Shown here in pieces: positions 42,265 through 50,769 of a stretch of DNA of 64,000 nucleotides. A model generated the notes under the pieces. It made no database searches and had not been told where the DNA came from. It saw only the letters and a program-made list of their open reading frames with translations. The position numbers and the translations under genes were made by a program. Within the stretch, counting starts at the first letter, position 1, and every line of letters begins with the position of its first letter. The stretch comes from Yeosuana marina (GTDB taxonomy: Bacteria > Bacteroidota > Bacteroidia > Flavobacteriales > Flavobacteriaceae): assembly GCF_011762485.1 (NCBI RefSeq), contig NZ_JAAKGI010000027.1, positions 135,747 through 199,746 of the forward strand, given 5' to 3'.

Positions 42265-44451
42265 ATGGCTGAAAAAAAGAAATATAGAACGTTTGAAGGT
42301 GTTTTTACACCATCATTATTAACCATTTTAGGGGTTATAATGTACATGCGTTTAGGTTGGGTTGTCGGAAATGCAGGCTTAATTGGTGCTATTATTATTA
42401 TAATTGTAGCACATGTTATTGCTGTTACAACAGGTTTAAGCATATCATCAGTAGCATCTGATAAAAAAATTGGAGCTGGCGGAATTTACTACGTATTGTC
42501 TCGAAGTATGGGTATACCCATTGGAGGCTCAATTGGCATAGCATTGTATATTGGAACAGCTTTATCTATTGCCTTATATTTAGTTGGTTTTGCAGAAAGT
42601 TTTAATGGCTTTTTTGGTTTAGGAATGACTATTAATGATATTCGAATAACAGGTAGTATTGCATTAATAATGCTTACAGCTTTAGCATTAATAAGTACCT
42701 CCGTTGCACTTAAAGCTCAATTTGTTATTCTTACAGCAATCGCTATTTCCTTAATTTCAATTTTTTTAGGAACCTCTGAACATGCACCACAAACATTACG
42801 TTTGTTTTCTCACGAAGGTTCGGTTTCTTTAGAGGTTGTATTTGCTGTGTTTTTTCCTGCTGTTACTGGTTTTACTGCGGGCATTGCCATGAGTGGAGAT
42901 TTGAAAAATCCAAAAAAATCAATTCCTTTAGGCACATTATCCGCCATAGGCATAGGCTTGATAGTGTATCTTAGTCTTGCCATTTTTATTGCTTTTAGCG
43001 TCGATTCCGAAGTTTTAAAAACAGATTATAATTTCTTAATGAAAATGGCTCTATTTGCTCCAGCAGTGGTTGCGGGTATTTGGGGAGCTACGTTATCTTC
43101 CGCTTTAGGCGGTATTTTAGGAGGTCCCAGAATTTTGCAAGCCATGTCTATAGATAAGGTGACTCCAAAATTGTTTGGAAAAGGAAAAGGAGAAAATGAC
43201 GAACCTGTTAATGCATTATTCATGGTTTTCGTTATTGCAGAAGCTGGTATTTTAATAGGAGAATTAGATGTTATTGCCCGTGTAGTTTCTATGTTTTATC
43301 TAACGGCTTATGGGTTTATTAATATTTCTTATTTCTTGGAAAGTTGGGCAAATCCAGATTTCCAACCCTCGTTTAAGATTAAACGTTGGATTGGTTTACT
43401 TGGGTTTATAGCCTGTTTTGCCGTTATGTTTAAACTCGATATGATGGCTATGATTGCTGCCTTTGCCATTGTTGGCCTATTATATTTTGCTTTGCAACGC
43501 AAAGAAGTAAAATTACAGTCTAATGATGTTTGGCGAAGTGTTTGGGAAAATGTAGTAAACAAAGGTTTAAAAAAGATAAATGCAAATGCAGATGATGAAA
43601 ACTCCAATTGGAACCCTAATATTATTTTATTTAGTGGACAAAGTAAACATCAAGCTTACTTGTTAGAGTTGTGTAAAACGGTATCTGGTCGCACAGGAAT
43701 TGTAACTAACTTTAAATTAATTGTGGAAAAAGGTAATTACAAACCCTTTAAAAGAACAGAACAAATAGTAAGAGATGACACATTTAGCGAACTCGGAATT
43801 TTTGCACGTCAAATAAAAGTTGATAATATATATAAAGGCATAACCAATATTGCTACCACGTTTGGGTTTTCTGGTGTTGAACCTAATACTATTATGATGG
43901 GTTGGCCCAAAGGACTTGAAAACTCAAAGGAGTATTCTCAAATGACGGAAACTCTATTGCTTCTAGATTATAATTTATTGTATTTAGATTTTGATAAAAA
44001 AATGAAGTTTGGTAATTATAACTCAGTAGATTTATGGTGGAGGGAAACCGATAGTAAAAATGCTGAAATGATGTTGAATATTGCCCGATTTATCATTGCC
44101 TCTCCCAAATGGCATCAGACAAAAATTAGAGTTTTGTTTGTAAACAATAACAATGTTGACGCAGAAATTATATATACAAAAATTTATGAACTGGTTGAAA
44201 ATTTAAGAGTTATTGTTGAAATAAAAATAATTAACAATGCTGTAGAGCAAGAACCTTTTTATAACATCATAAAACAATATTCTGCTACCACAGATTTAAC
44301 GTTAATAGGAATTCCTAATTACAAAATTGAGAAACAAGCTGAATTTGTTATTAAAACCAATGATTTATTCGAAACAATAGGCTCTACATTATTAGTTAAG
44401 GCCGCGAATAATTTTAATGTTCTAGATTTAAATTTTGCTAAGGATGAGTAA
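42265..44451 (+). CDS. SLC12-type cation-chloride cotransporter / amino acid permease family
   Basis: I choose ATG 42265 (728 residues, MAEKKKYRTF) over the TTG 10 codons upstream. The protein has twelve membrane segments of the APC superfamily (GVFTPSLLTILGVIMYMRLGW, GGIYYVLSRSMG, GFTAGIAMSGDLKNPKKSIP). From about residue 455 it has the large C-terminal domain of bacterial SLC12 relatives (NPNIILFSGQSKHQAYLLEL). In animals this family (NKCC/KCC) couples Na, K and Cl; the bacterial substrate is not defined. The neighbours are unrelated. Confidence 0.85.
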   Translation: MAEKKKYRTFEGVFTPSLLTILGVIMYMRLGWVVGNAGLIGAIIIIIVAHVIAVTTGLSISSVASDKKIGAGGIYYVLSRSMGIPIGGSIGIALYIGTALSIALYLVGFAESFNGFFGLGMTINDIRITGSIALIMLTALALISTSVALKAQFVILTAIAISLISIFLGTSEHAPQTLRLFSHEGSVSLEVVFAVFFPAVTGFTAGIAMSGDLKNPKKSIPLGTLSAIGIGLIVYLSLAIFIAFSVDSEVLKTDYNFLMKMALFAPAVVAGIWGATLSSALGGILGGPRILQAMSIDKVTPKLFGKGKGENDEPVNALFMVFVIAEAGILIGELDVIARVVSMFYLTAYGFINISYFLESWANPDFQPSFKIKRWIGLLGFIACFAVMFKLDMMAMIAAFAIVGLLYFALQRKEVKLQSNDVWRSVWENVVNKGLKKINANADDENSNWNPNIILFSGQSKHQAYLLELCKTVSGRTGIVTNFKLIVEKGNYKPFKRTEQIVRDDTFSELGIFARQIKVDNIYKGITNIATTFGFSGVEPNTIMMGWPKGLENSKEYSQMTETLLLLDYNLLYLDFDKKMKFGNYNSVDLWWRETDSKNAEMMLNIARFIIASPKWHQTKIRVLFVNNNNVDAEIIYTKIYELVENLRVIVEIKIINNAVEQEPFYNIIKQYSATTDLTLIGIPNYKIEKQAEFVIKTNDLFETIGSTLLVKAANNFNVLDLNFAKDE

Positions 44452-44481
44452 CATTGTTTATTACTTAGTAACTTTACATAG

Positions 44482-45357
44482 ATGCATCCACAAAATCCAT
44501 ATCAAAACCGTTATGATTTTAAACGATTAGTTAAACACCATGTTGAGCTACAAAAACATGTTGTTTTAAATCCTTCTGGCGAAGAAACTATTAACTTTAG
44601 TTCTTCAAGTGCTGTCTATGAATTGAATAAAGCGCTTCTGTTAGCGGATTTTAAACTTTCTGACTACCTATTACCACCAGGATATCTCATCCCTCCTATT
44701 CCTGGACGATTAGATTATCTGTTGCATCTACGGGATGTTTTTTTAGAAAAATTCAACATTAGTATAAATTCCAAACTAAAAGGATTAGATATTGGGACTG
44801 GTGCCAATGGGATTTATTCCATTTTAGGTGCTCAATATTTTAACTGGAACATGGTAGGGACAGAAAGTGACGAAAAAGCCGTAGACGTTGCCATATCAAA
44901 TATACAAAATACAAAAGCTCTGCAAAACCAGATAGAAATTCGCCACCAGGATACAAAGAGTTTTATTTTAAAAAATGTAATTTATCCTCAAGAACAATTT
45001 GATTTCACTATCTGCAATCCACCTTTCCATACCTCTCATGAAGACGCAATAAAAGGATCACTTAAAAAACTTAAAAATTTAGGTGTCAAAACTAATATAG
45101 AAGATCTTCAACTTAATTTTGAAGGACAAGCCAACGAACTCTGGTGCAATGGTGGTGAAGCTCTATTTATTAAACGATTAATAAAGGAAAGCGTCCTGTT
45201 TAAAAATCAAGTACAATTATTTACTTGTCTAGTAGCCAAATCAAACAACCTCACAAAAATAGAAAAGCAACTAAAAAAAGTAACCGCAAATTATGATACC
45301 ATTCCTATGTCACAAGGGCATAAAAAAAGTCGTTTTATTATGTGGTGGTTTGATTGA
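44482..45357 (+). CDS. rlmF: 23S rRNA (adenine-1618-N6)-methyltransferase RlmF
   Basis: This 291-residue protein matches RlmF (YbiN), which methylates A1618 of 23S rRNA. The SAM-binding motif is LDIGTGANGIYSILG and the N6-adenine methylase motif is NPPFHTSHEDA. The start HPQNPYQNRYDFKRL is typical of the family. A single-gene unit 30 nt after the transporter, possibly co-transcribed with it. A weak hairpin follows. Confidence 0.92.
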   Translation: MHPQNPYQNRYDFKRLVKHHVELQKHVVLNPSGEETINFSSSSAVYELNKALLLADFKLSDYLLPPGYLIPPIPGRLDYLLHLRDVFLEKFNISINSKLKGLDIGTGANGIYSILGAQYFNWNMVGTESDEKAVDVAISNIQNTKALQNQIEIRHQDTKSFILKNVIYPQEQFDFTICNPPFHTSHEDAIKGSLKKLKNLGVKTNIEDLQLNFEGQANELWCNGGEALFIKRLIKESVLFKNQVQLFTCLVAKSNNLTKIEKQLKKVTANYDTIPMSQGHKKSRFIMWWFD

Positions 45358-45375
45358 TATAGGTGTATTTATATA

Positions 45376-45411
45376 AAAAGCAGCATCTAAACTTTGTTTA
45401 AATACTGCTTT
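45376..45411 (+). terminator. Weak hairpin terminator after rlmF
   Basis: AAAGCAG (45377-45383) pairs with CTGCTTT (45405-45411), with an imperfect inner stem (CATCTAAAC/GTTTAAATA). It lies between the convergent rlmF and alcohol dehydrogenase genes. Confidence 0.5.
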
Positions 45412-45438
45412 AAATAACTTATAGTAAAAAGCTATATA

Positions 45439-46494
45439 CTAACTTTTAAGCGATTTCATATCAATTACAAATCGATATTTAACATCGTTACTGGTAACAC
45501 GCTTATAAGCTGTGTTAATATCTTGCATATTAATCAATTCTATATCACTAGTAATATTGTGTTTTCCACAAAAATCCAGCATCTCTTGGGTTTCTTTGAT
45601 GCCTCCAATTAAAGAACCAGCAATTCGTTTACGTCCCATGATAATACTTCCACCGTGAAATGGTTTTAAAGGTTCTACTGCTCCAACCAATACCATTGTA
45701 GCATCAATTTTTAATAGTGCTAAATAAGGATCCATTTCATGACCAACAGGAATGGTATTTAATAAAAAATCAAAACTCCCTTGGTGCTTCTTCATGTCGT
45801 CTTGGTTTTTAGAAATCAATACTTCATGGGCTCCTAATTCTTTGGCATCTTCACCTTTTTCTGGTGAGGTCGTAATCATAACTACATGGGCTCCTAATGC
45901 ATTTGCAAATTTAACACCCATATGTCCTAAGCCTCCTAGACCAATAACACCAACTTTATCTCCTTTTTTTACATTCCAATGACTTAGTGGAGACCAGGTT
46001 GTAATACCTGCGCATAATAAAGGTGCTGTAGCAGCTTCATCTAAATTTTCTGGTACGCGTAAAACAAATTGTTTATCTACGACTACCGAAGTAGAATAAC
46101 CACCATAAGTTTGAGTACCTGGAATATGTATATTTGGACTATTATAGGTAAATGTAGCGCCGTTTTCACAAAACTGTTCTAAATCTTGTTGACAAGATGC
46201 ACACGTATGGCAGGAATCTACCAGACATCCTACACCTACTAAATCACCTACTTTATAGTTGCTCACCCCTTTTCCTACTTCTACTACGCGACCTATAATT
46301 TCATGACCTGGAACTACCGGATAGATAGAGCCTTTCCAATCATTTCTTACCGTATGTATATCACTATGGCAAACACCACAGTAAGTTATATCTATTTTTA
46401 CATCATCTTTTCCTACTTCTCTTCGTTCTATATTTAAAGGTTTTAAATCGTCTGTTGCTGACGTCGCTCCGTAGGCTTTTATTGTTGTTGACAT
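45439..46494 (-). CDS. Zinc-dependent NAD(P) alcohol dehydrogenase (CAD/YahK type)
   Basis: This 351-residue medium-chain alcohol dehydrogenase has the catalytic Cys in GVCHSDIHT, the His/Glu in VPGHEIIGRV, four structural zinc Cys in VDSCHTCASCQQDLEQFC, and the cofactor fold GLGGLGHMGVKFA. It is closest in type to cinnamyl/aldehyde reductases such as YahK. It is the last gene of a three-gene unit with an OsmC protein and an old-yellow-enzyme, and likely removes aldehydes. Confidence 0.9.
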   Translation of the reverse strand: MSTTIKAYGATSATDDLKPLNIERREVGKDDVKIDITYCGVCHSDIHTVRNDWKGSIYPVVPGHEIIGRVVEVGKGVSNYKVGDLVGVGCLVDSCHTCASCQQDLEQFCENGATFTYNSPNIHIPGTQTYGGYSTSVVVDKQFVLRVPENLDEAATAPLLCAGITTWSPLSHWNVKKGDKVGVIGLGGLGHMGVKFANALGAHVVMITTSPEKGEDAKELGAHEVLISKNQDDMKKHQGSFDFLLNTIPVGHEMDPYLALLKIDATMVLVGAVEPLKPFHGGSIIMGRKRIAGSLIGGIKETQEMLDFCGKHNITSDIELINMQDINTAYKRVTSNDVKYRFVIDMKSLKS

Positions 46495-46500
46495 ATATAT

Positions 46501-46926
46501 TTATGAGTTTTTTAAAGTTACTTTTAATTCGATTTCTGTATCTAATAATTTAGATATTGGACATACGTCTTTGGCTTTATGGGCAATTTGCTGAAATTGT
46601 TCCGCATCAATTTCAGGAACGTCTCCTTCTAAATTTAAGCTAATTTTAGTGATGGCACCATCTTCAAATAAAACTGTTGCATCAACATCTAAGGTGGTTG
46701 CCGTAAAATTTTCTTCATTTAATAAGAAGCTTAATTGCATAGCAAAACAACCAGCATGGGCTGCCCCTACTAATTCTTCTGGATTGGTTCCTTTTTCGCC
46801 ATCTTCAAAACGTGTGTGAAATGAATATTGCGTATTATCAAGAACTTTACTTCCTGTGGTTAAACTTCCTTTTCCTTCTTTGCCGCTGCCTTTCCAAACA
46901 GCGCTTGCTTTTCTTGTAAATTTCAT
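46501..46926 (-). CDS. OsmC/Ohr-family peroxidase
   Basis: This 141-residue protein has the two peroxidatic Cys regions of OsmC/Ohr: HAGCFAMQLSF near residue 60 and DVCPISKLLDTE near 125. It begins KFTRKASAVWKGSGKEGKG, as OsmC of this subtype does. It reduces organic peroxides with a dithiol. It lies 6 nt before the alcohol dehydrogenase and 29 nt after the OYE gene, in the same transcript. Confidence 0.9.
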   Translation of the reverse strand: MKFTRKASAVWKGSGKEGKGSLTTGSKVLDNTQYSFHTRFEDGEKGTNPEELVGAAHAGCFAMQLSFLLNEENFTATTLDVDATVLFEDGAITKISLNLEGDVPEIDAEQFQQIAHKAKDVCPISKLLDTEIELKVTLKNS

Positions 46927-46955
46927 AATGTTACTATTTTAAGTTAAACAATGTA

Positions 46956-48050
46956 TTATTTGGATGCCTTTGGGTAATCTGTATAGCCTTTTGCTCCTGG
47001 GGTGTAAAATGTGTCATTATCCCAATCGGCTAATTCCAGATTGTTTTCAAAGCGTTCTACTAAATCTGGATTAGAAATAAATGGTTTTCCAAAGGCCACT
47101 AAATCGGCATTACCGTCTTCAATAATTTTATTTCCCTTTTCCTGGTCAAATGCTGTATTAATCATTAACGTACCATTGTATAAGGGTCTGAAATGTTTCG
47201 CGATTTCTGTAACGGCATACGGAATCTCTGAAACATCTGTAAAAGGTTCAGATAAATGTACGTAAGCTAAATTGTAATCATTCAACTTTTTAATAATATA
47301 TTCAAACGTTGGGATTGTATCCTCATCCATAGTCATTCCAAAGACTCCGTTTAGAGACGGGTTGAAACGTGCTCCAATTTTTTCCTGTGGAATAACTTCT
47401 TTAATAGCATCTAAGACTTCAAAAAAGAAACGTGTTTTATTTTCTATACTTCCACCGTACTCATCTGTTCTTTTATTAGATGTTCCGTTGAAAAATTGAT
47501 GAAATAAATATCCATTAGATGAATGAATCTCAACACCATCAAACCCTGCTTTTACAGCATTGGCTGCGGCTTGTTTAAAATCGTTGACAGTGGTTTTAAT
47601 GTCTTCAATGGTCATTTCTTTGGGAGTTACCGTATCTTTAAACCCTTCTGGTGTGTAGGACTGAGCATTAGGATTAATAGCTGAAGCCGATAACGGCAAC
47701 TCGCCATTATGAAAATCTGGATGAGACATACGCCCTACGTGCCATAACTGGATAAAAATGGTTCCACCTTTATCATGTACTCGTTTAGTTACTTGTTTCC
47801 AGCCTTCCACTTGTGCATCGGTATGAATGCCTGGCGTGTTAATATAGCCTACGGCGCGCTCAGAAACCTGAGATCCTTCCGTTATAATTAATCCTGCCGA
47901 AGCACGTTGTTCATAGTACAAACCGTGTAAATCGTTAGTAGGAACTTTACCTTCGTTTGCCGCTCGACTCCTAGTCATAGGCGCCATTACTACTCTATTT
48001 TTCAGATTAATATTTTTGTTATATGGTGTTAATAAGGGTTGTTTATTCAT
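46956..48050 (-). CDS. Old-yellow-enzyme alkene reductase (NemA type)
   Basis: This 364-residue FMN enzyme has the OYE motifs VVMAPMTRSRA near the start, LIITEGSQVSERAVGY, the flavin/active-site FIQLWHVGRMSH, AGFDGVEIHSSNGYLFHQFF and DLVAFGKPFISNPDL. It reduces activated alkenes and electrophiles such as N-ethylmaleimide. First gene of the OYE-OsmC-ADH unit; the promoter with two operator dyads is at 48124-48185. Confidence 0.93.
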   Translation of the reverse strand: MNKQPLLTPYNKNINLKNRVVMAPMTRSRAANEGKVPTNDLHGLYYEQRASAGLIITEGSQVSERAVGYINTPGIHTDAQVEGWKQVTKRVHDKGGTIFIQLWHVGRMSHPDFHNGELPLSASAINPNAQSYTPEGFKDTVTPKEMTIEDIKTTVNDFKQAAANAVKAGFDGVEIHSSNGYLFHQFFNGTSNKRTDEYGGSIENKTRFFFEVLDAIKEVIPQEKIGARFNPSLNGVFGMTMDEDTIPTFEYIIKKLNDYNLAYVHLSEPFTDVSEIPYAVTEIAKHFRPLYNGTLMINTAFDQEKGNKIIEDGNADLVAFGKPFISNPDLVERFENNLELADWDNDTFYTPGAKGYTDYPKASK

Positions 48051-48123
48051 AATATTTTTTTAATTAATAAATTGGAGTTTTTTTTTCACATATAGTCTCA
48101 TCTTCTCATAGAAAAAAACAAGG

Positions 48124-48185
48124 TTGATATGAATCACATCAAAAGTACAACTCATAAGTACCAATTCAATTGACCTATGTCAATT
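48124..48185 (-). promoter_or_regulatory. OYE operon promoter with two dyad operators
   Basis: On the minus strand TTG (48169-48167), a 19-nt spacer and TACTTTTG (48147-48140) give a textbook Bacteroidota promoter. A 19-nt near-palindrome TTGATATGAATCACATCAA (48124-48142) overlaps the start site, and AATTGACCTATGTCAATT (48168-48185) overlaps the -33 region. The latter has perfect 7-bp arms. The Crp-type gene directly upstream (48195-48770) is a likely binder. Confidence 0.75.
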
Positions 48186-48194
48186 AGGAAAATA

Positions 48195-48770
48195 TTAACG
48201 TTTTAATTTAGAACGAACTCTGCTTAAGCTTTCGGCAGAAACTCCTAAGTAATTAGCAATATCATAGTTTGGTATTCTATCTTCAATCGTGGGATACGAT
48301 TCACAAAATTCCACATAGCGTTCCATTGTGTTTTTTTCTAATGAAGATAAAATACGTTTTCGTTGCGAAATAAAAGCATTGGTAGTAAGCAGTCTAAAAT
48401 ACCGCTCAAAAATTGGAGCTGTTTTAAAAAGTTCTTGAAGACTATCATAATTTATAGAAAGTAGCTTTGATGGCTCAATAGTCTCTATATGTAATCGTGA
48501 AGGCACGCCGTTATAAAAAGCGTCAAAGTCACCAATCCACCAGTTTTCAATGGCAAATTGAATAATATGTCGGTGCCCTTTTTCATCCTGATAATAGGCT
48601 TTCAAACATCCTTTTAAAACAAAATATTCATGTTTGACTTGTGTACCGGGTAGCAATAAAAATTTACCTTTATCAACAGATATCGAGTTTAAACAGGATT
48701 GAAATAGTTGGAGATCTCTTTCTGTAGGATTTATATAGTGTTTTAAATGATTTGTGATGGATGAATACAT
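48195..48770 (-). CDS. Crp/Fnr-family transcriptional regulator
   Basis: This 191-residue regulator has the cyclic-nucleotide-binding-type fold (GKFLLLPGTQVKHEYFVLKGCLKAYY, IQFAIENWWIGDFDAF) and a C-terminal helix-turn-helix (IPNYDIANYLGVSAESLSRVRSKLKR). No cAMP-binding cassette is clear. It is transcribed toward the OYE operon, and its stop codon lies 10 nt from the upper dyad, so it probably controls that operon. Confidence 0.85.
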   Translation of the reverse strand: MYSSITNHLKHYINPTERDLQLFQSCLNSISVDKGKFLLLPGTQVKHEYFVLKGCLKAYYQDEKGHRHIIQFAIENWWIGDFDAFYNGVPSRLHIETIEPSKLLSINYDSLQELFKTAPIFERYFRLLTTNAFISQRKRILSSLEKNTMERYVEFCESYPTIEDRIPNYDIANYLGVSAESLSRVRSKLKR

Positions 48771-48828
48771 AGTACAAATATGATAAATATTTACAATACT
48801 TGAACTTTGTATAGCAAACTAAAATTAG

Positions 48829-49374
48829 TTATTCTTTTGCTTTAGAAACAGTTCCTGAATAGCGTATAGAATTTCGGGAACTCCCCGACAGCAGTATATT
48901 AGCTTTTAAATTAGGAAATATGGTAAGGGTTGTGTTAAATGTTTCTGACTTGCTTTTTGCACTAAACGTTATAGTGTAGCTTTTATTCTTATTTTTTAAA
49001 GCCTTATAGTTTTCTACTAACCCTTTAAATTCAATCGCTGAGTCTCCACCATTATAATCCATGTGCATTTGGCGTTCACCATAATAGGGTAAATGCGATG
49101 AAATGCTATCGCCAGAAATAGTTAAAAAATTATAATTTCCAATTAAGTTAATAGCATTTGCAACATTTCCGGGACCTAATAATCCTGAATTGGCTATTTG
49201 CTGCATAGCCAACGTAGCCTGTGGATATGCCCAATCAGATTTAATACTAAAATCTGGTTTAGCCATAATAGAATCTAGTGCTTTAATTTGTGCCTCAGTA
49301 ATTGGAGATTTGGATGATGAACATGATAAGACAGTCACCATTAATATGCAGATAATAAGATACTTAGATTTCAT
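48829..49374 (-). CDS. DUF4251 lipoprotein
   Basis: This 181-residue protein has a lipoprotein signal (lipobox VLSCS, Cys18). It then has the DUF4251 pattern: DFSIKSDWAYPQAT, LTISGDSISSHLPYYGERQ, NGGDSAIEFKG and a C-terminal NTTLTIFPNLKANILL block. The family is common in Bacteroidota and of unknown function. Periplasmic. No operon partner on the same strand within 58 nt other than the Crp-type gene downstream. Confidence 0.85.
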   Translation of the reverse strand: MKSKYLIICILMVTVLSCSSSKSPITEAQIKALDSIMAKPDFSIKSDWAYPQATLAMQQIANSGLLGPGNVANAINLIGNYNFLTISGDSISSHLPYYGERQMHMDYNGGDSAIEFKGLVENYKALKNKNKSYTITFSAKSKSETFNTTLTIFPNLKANILLSGSSRNSIRYSGTVSKAKE

Positions 49375-50046
49375 TTGTTTTTATAGTTAAGATACAGAAA
49401 ATTTAGGTTTATGTCAAGTTTTTTAATATTTGTTAACAGTTTGTAATATTAAAAAGATTAGTGACTTCTTTTTTTACTTTTTAAGAGATACCATCCTAAT
49501 AATAGGTTCATAAATATGCCTAATGCAAAGGTTTCCTATTATATTTTTAAAAGAATAGGTGCTTTTTAAAACAATATTCTTTTTAAAGGCAATAGATAGA
49601 GATTTAGCATTATGTCAAAAATTAAATGGGCAGGAGTTCAATGAAAAATTTCAGAAAACTATTTTTAATATTTTGATGTTTTAAAGAAACTATTTAAAAA
49701 TAAGTTTATTTTAAATTTAAATGTTCGAATCGGTTGCAACACGAATTGATTAACACTTTTATTCGCATCTAGTTTTAACTCTTTTAGGAACAGAAAACGC
49801 TTCCGCTTTATAACTTTTGTTATTGCTATGGCTTTGGTAAAGTTGAAGCCAAGGGGTTTTCAGGCCAAAGACGCTAATTCTCTTACAATTTTTCATTTAA
49901 GTAATTAAAAGACTATTTTTTATAAATAAGTATCAGTATACTTTTTAAATCATATTAAACCTTCTCCTCTCCTTTTTAAAAAGAGTTAAATAGTGTATTT
50001 TTATATAAACTATATACATTAAAAAAATACTATAATAATTTTGTTT
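49375..50046. other. Gene-free stretch upstream of the export operon
   Basis: This long, AT-rich gap between the DUF4251 gene and the TetR gene has no convincing gene. A locally GC-richer patch near 49790-49900 holds a 26-codon ORF beginning ATGGCTTTGGTAAAG at 49828, which could be a decayed gene or chance. The GTTCGAATC word at 49723-49731 resembles a tRNA T-loop but has no arms. The operator and start of the TetR gene follow. Confidence 0.55.
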
Positions 50047-50065
50047 TTAATAGTAATACTATTAA
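50047..50065. promoter_or_regulatory. 19-bp perfect palindrome, candidate operator of the export operon
   Basis: TTAATAGTAATACTATTAA has two perfect 9-bp arms around a central A. It lies 24 nt upstream of the TetR ATG at 50089. The position fits autoregulation of the TetR/ABC/HlyD/TolC operon. Confidence 0.65.
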
Positions 50066-50088
50066 TATTGCAAACTAAAATATTAATT

Positions 50089-50769
50089 ATGGATAAATTA
50101 CTATCAAATATTAAAATTGAAGTTCCGCCAGGTATTTATTTAAAAGATCCTGAATCCTCTTCTTTAGGAAAAAAAATTGTGGAAAATAGTATTATTCTAC
50201 TTGAAAACATCGGCTTTGAAGATTTTAATTTTAAAAAGTTAGGGCAGCTTATAGGCTCCAATGAAAGCTCTATATATCGCTATTTTGAGAGTAAACATAA
50301 ACTTCTTATTTATCTAACATCTTGGTATTGGAGCTGGATAGAATATCAACTTGTATTAGAAACTTACAGTATTAATGACACTAAAGATAAATTGATAAAA
50401 GCTATAGAGATAGTTTCCAGAACCACCAAACAAGATAGTAAGTATAGCCATATTAATGAGGTGTTACTCAATCAAATTGTCATTAATGAAAATTCAAAAT
50501 CATATTTAACAAAGGATGTTGATATAGAAAATAAAGATGGCAGTTTTATGCCTTATAAACGTGTTGTTCAAAGAATTTCTGAAATCATTTCCGCCTATAA
50601 TACGTCCTATAAATATCCTTTAACTTTAGCTAGTTCTGTAATCGAAAGTGCCTTGCATCAACAATTTGTTAAAATTCATTTTAAATCTATTACAAATTGT
50701 AATGATGAAATTACACCTACAGAATTTTTTATCGATTTAACTCTAAAAACATTAACTGATGGAAAATAA
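50089..50769 (+). CDS. TetR-family regulator of the export operon
   Basis: I choose ATG 50089 (226 residues, MDKLLSNIKI) over the TTG at 50041, which would place the palindrome inside the coding region. The helix-turn-helix includes FNFKKLGQLIGSNESSIYRYFESKHKLL, of the TetR type. The remainder is a helical ligand-binding region. Its 3' end overlaps the ABC gene by 11 nt, so the regulator and transporter are translationally coupled. Confidence 0.85.
   Translation: MDKLLSNIKIEVPPGIYLKDPESSSLGKKIVENSIILLENIGFEDFNFKKLGQLIGSNESSIYRYFESKHKLLIYLTSWYWSWIEYQLVLETYSINDTKDKLIKAIEIVSRTTKQDSKYSHINEVLLNQIVINENSKSYLTKDVDIENKDGSFMPYKRVVQRISEIISAYNTSYKYPLTLASSVIESALHQQFVKIHFKSITNCNDEITPTEFFIDLTLKTLTDGK

Noticed and set aside
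49715..49745. GTTCGAATC tRNA-like T-loop word
   Set aside because: No paired T-arm, anticodon arm or acceptor stem could be drawn around it.
50041..50088. TTG start of the TetR regulator
   Set aside because: It would put the perfect palindrome and upstream region in the coding sequence, and the ATG at 50089 begins the normal regulator N-terminus.
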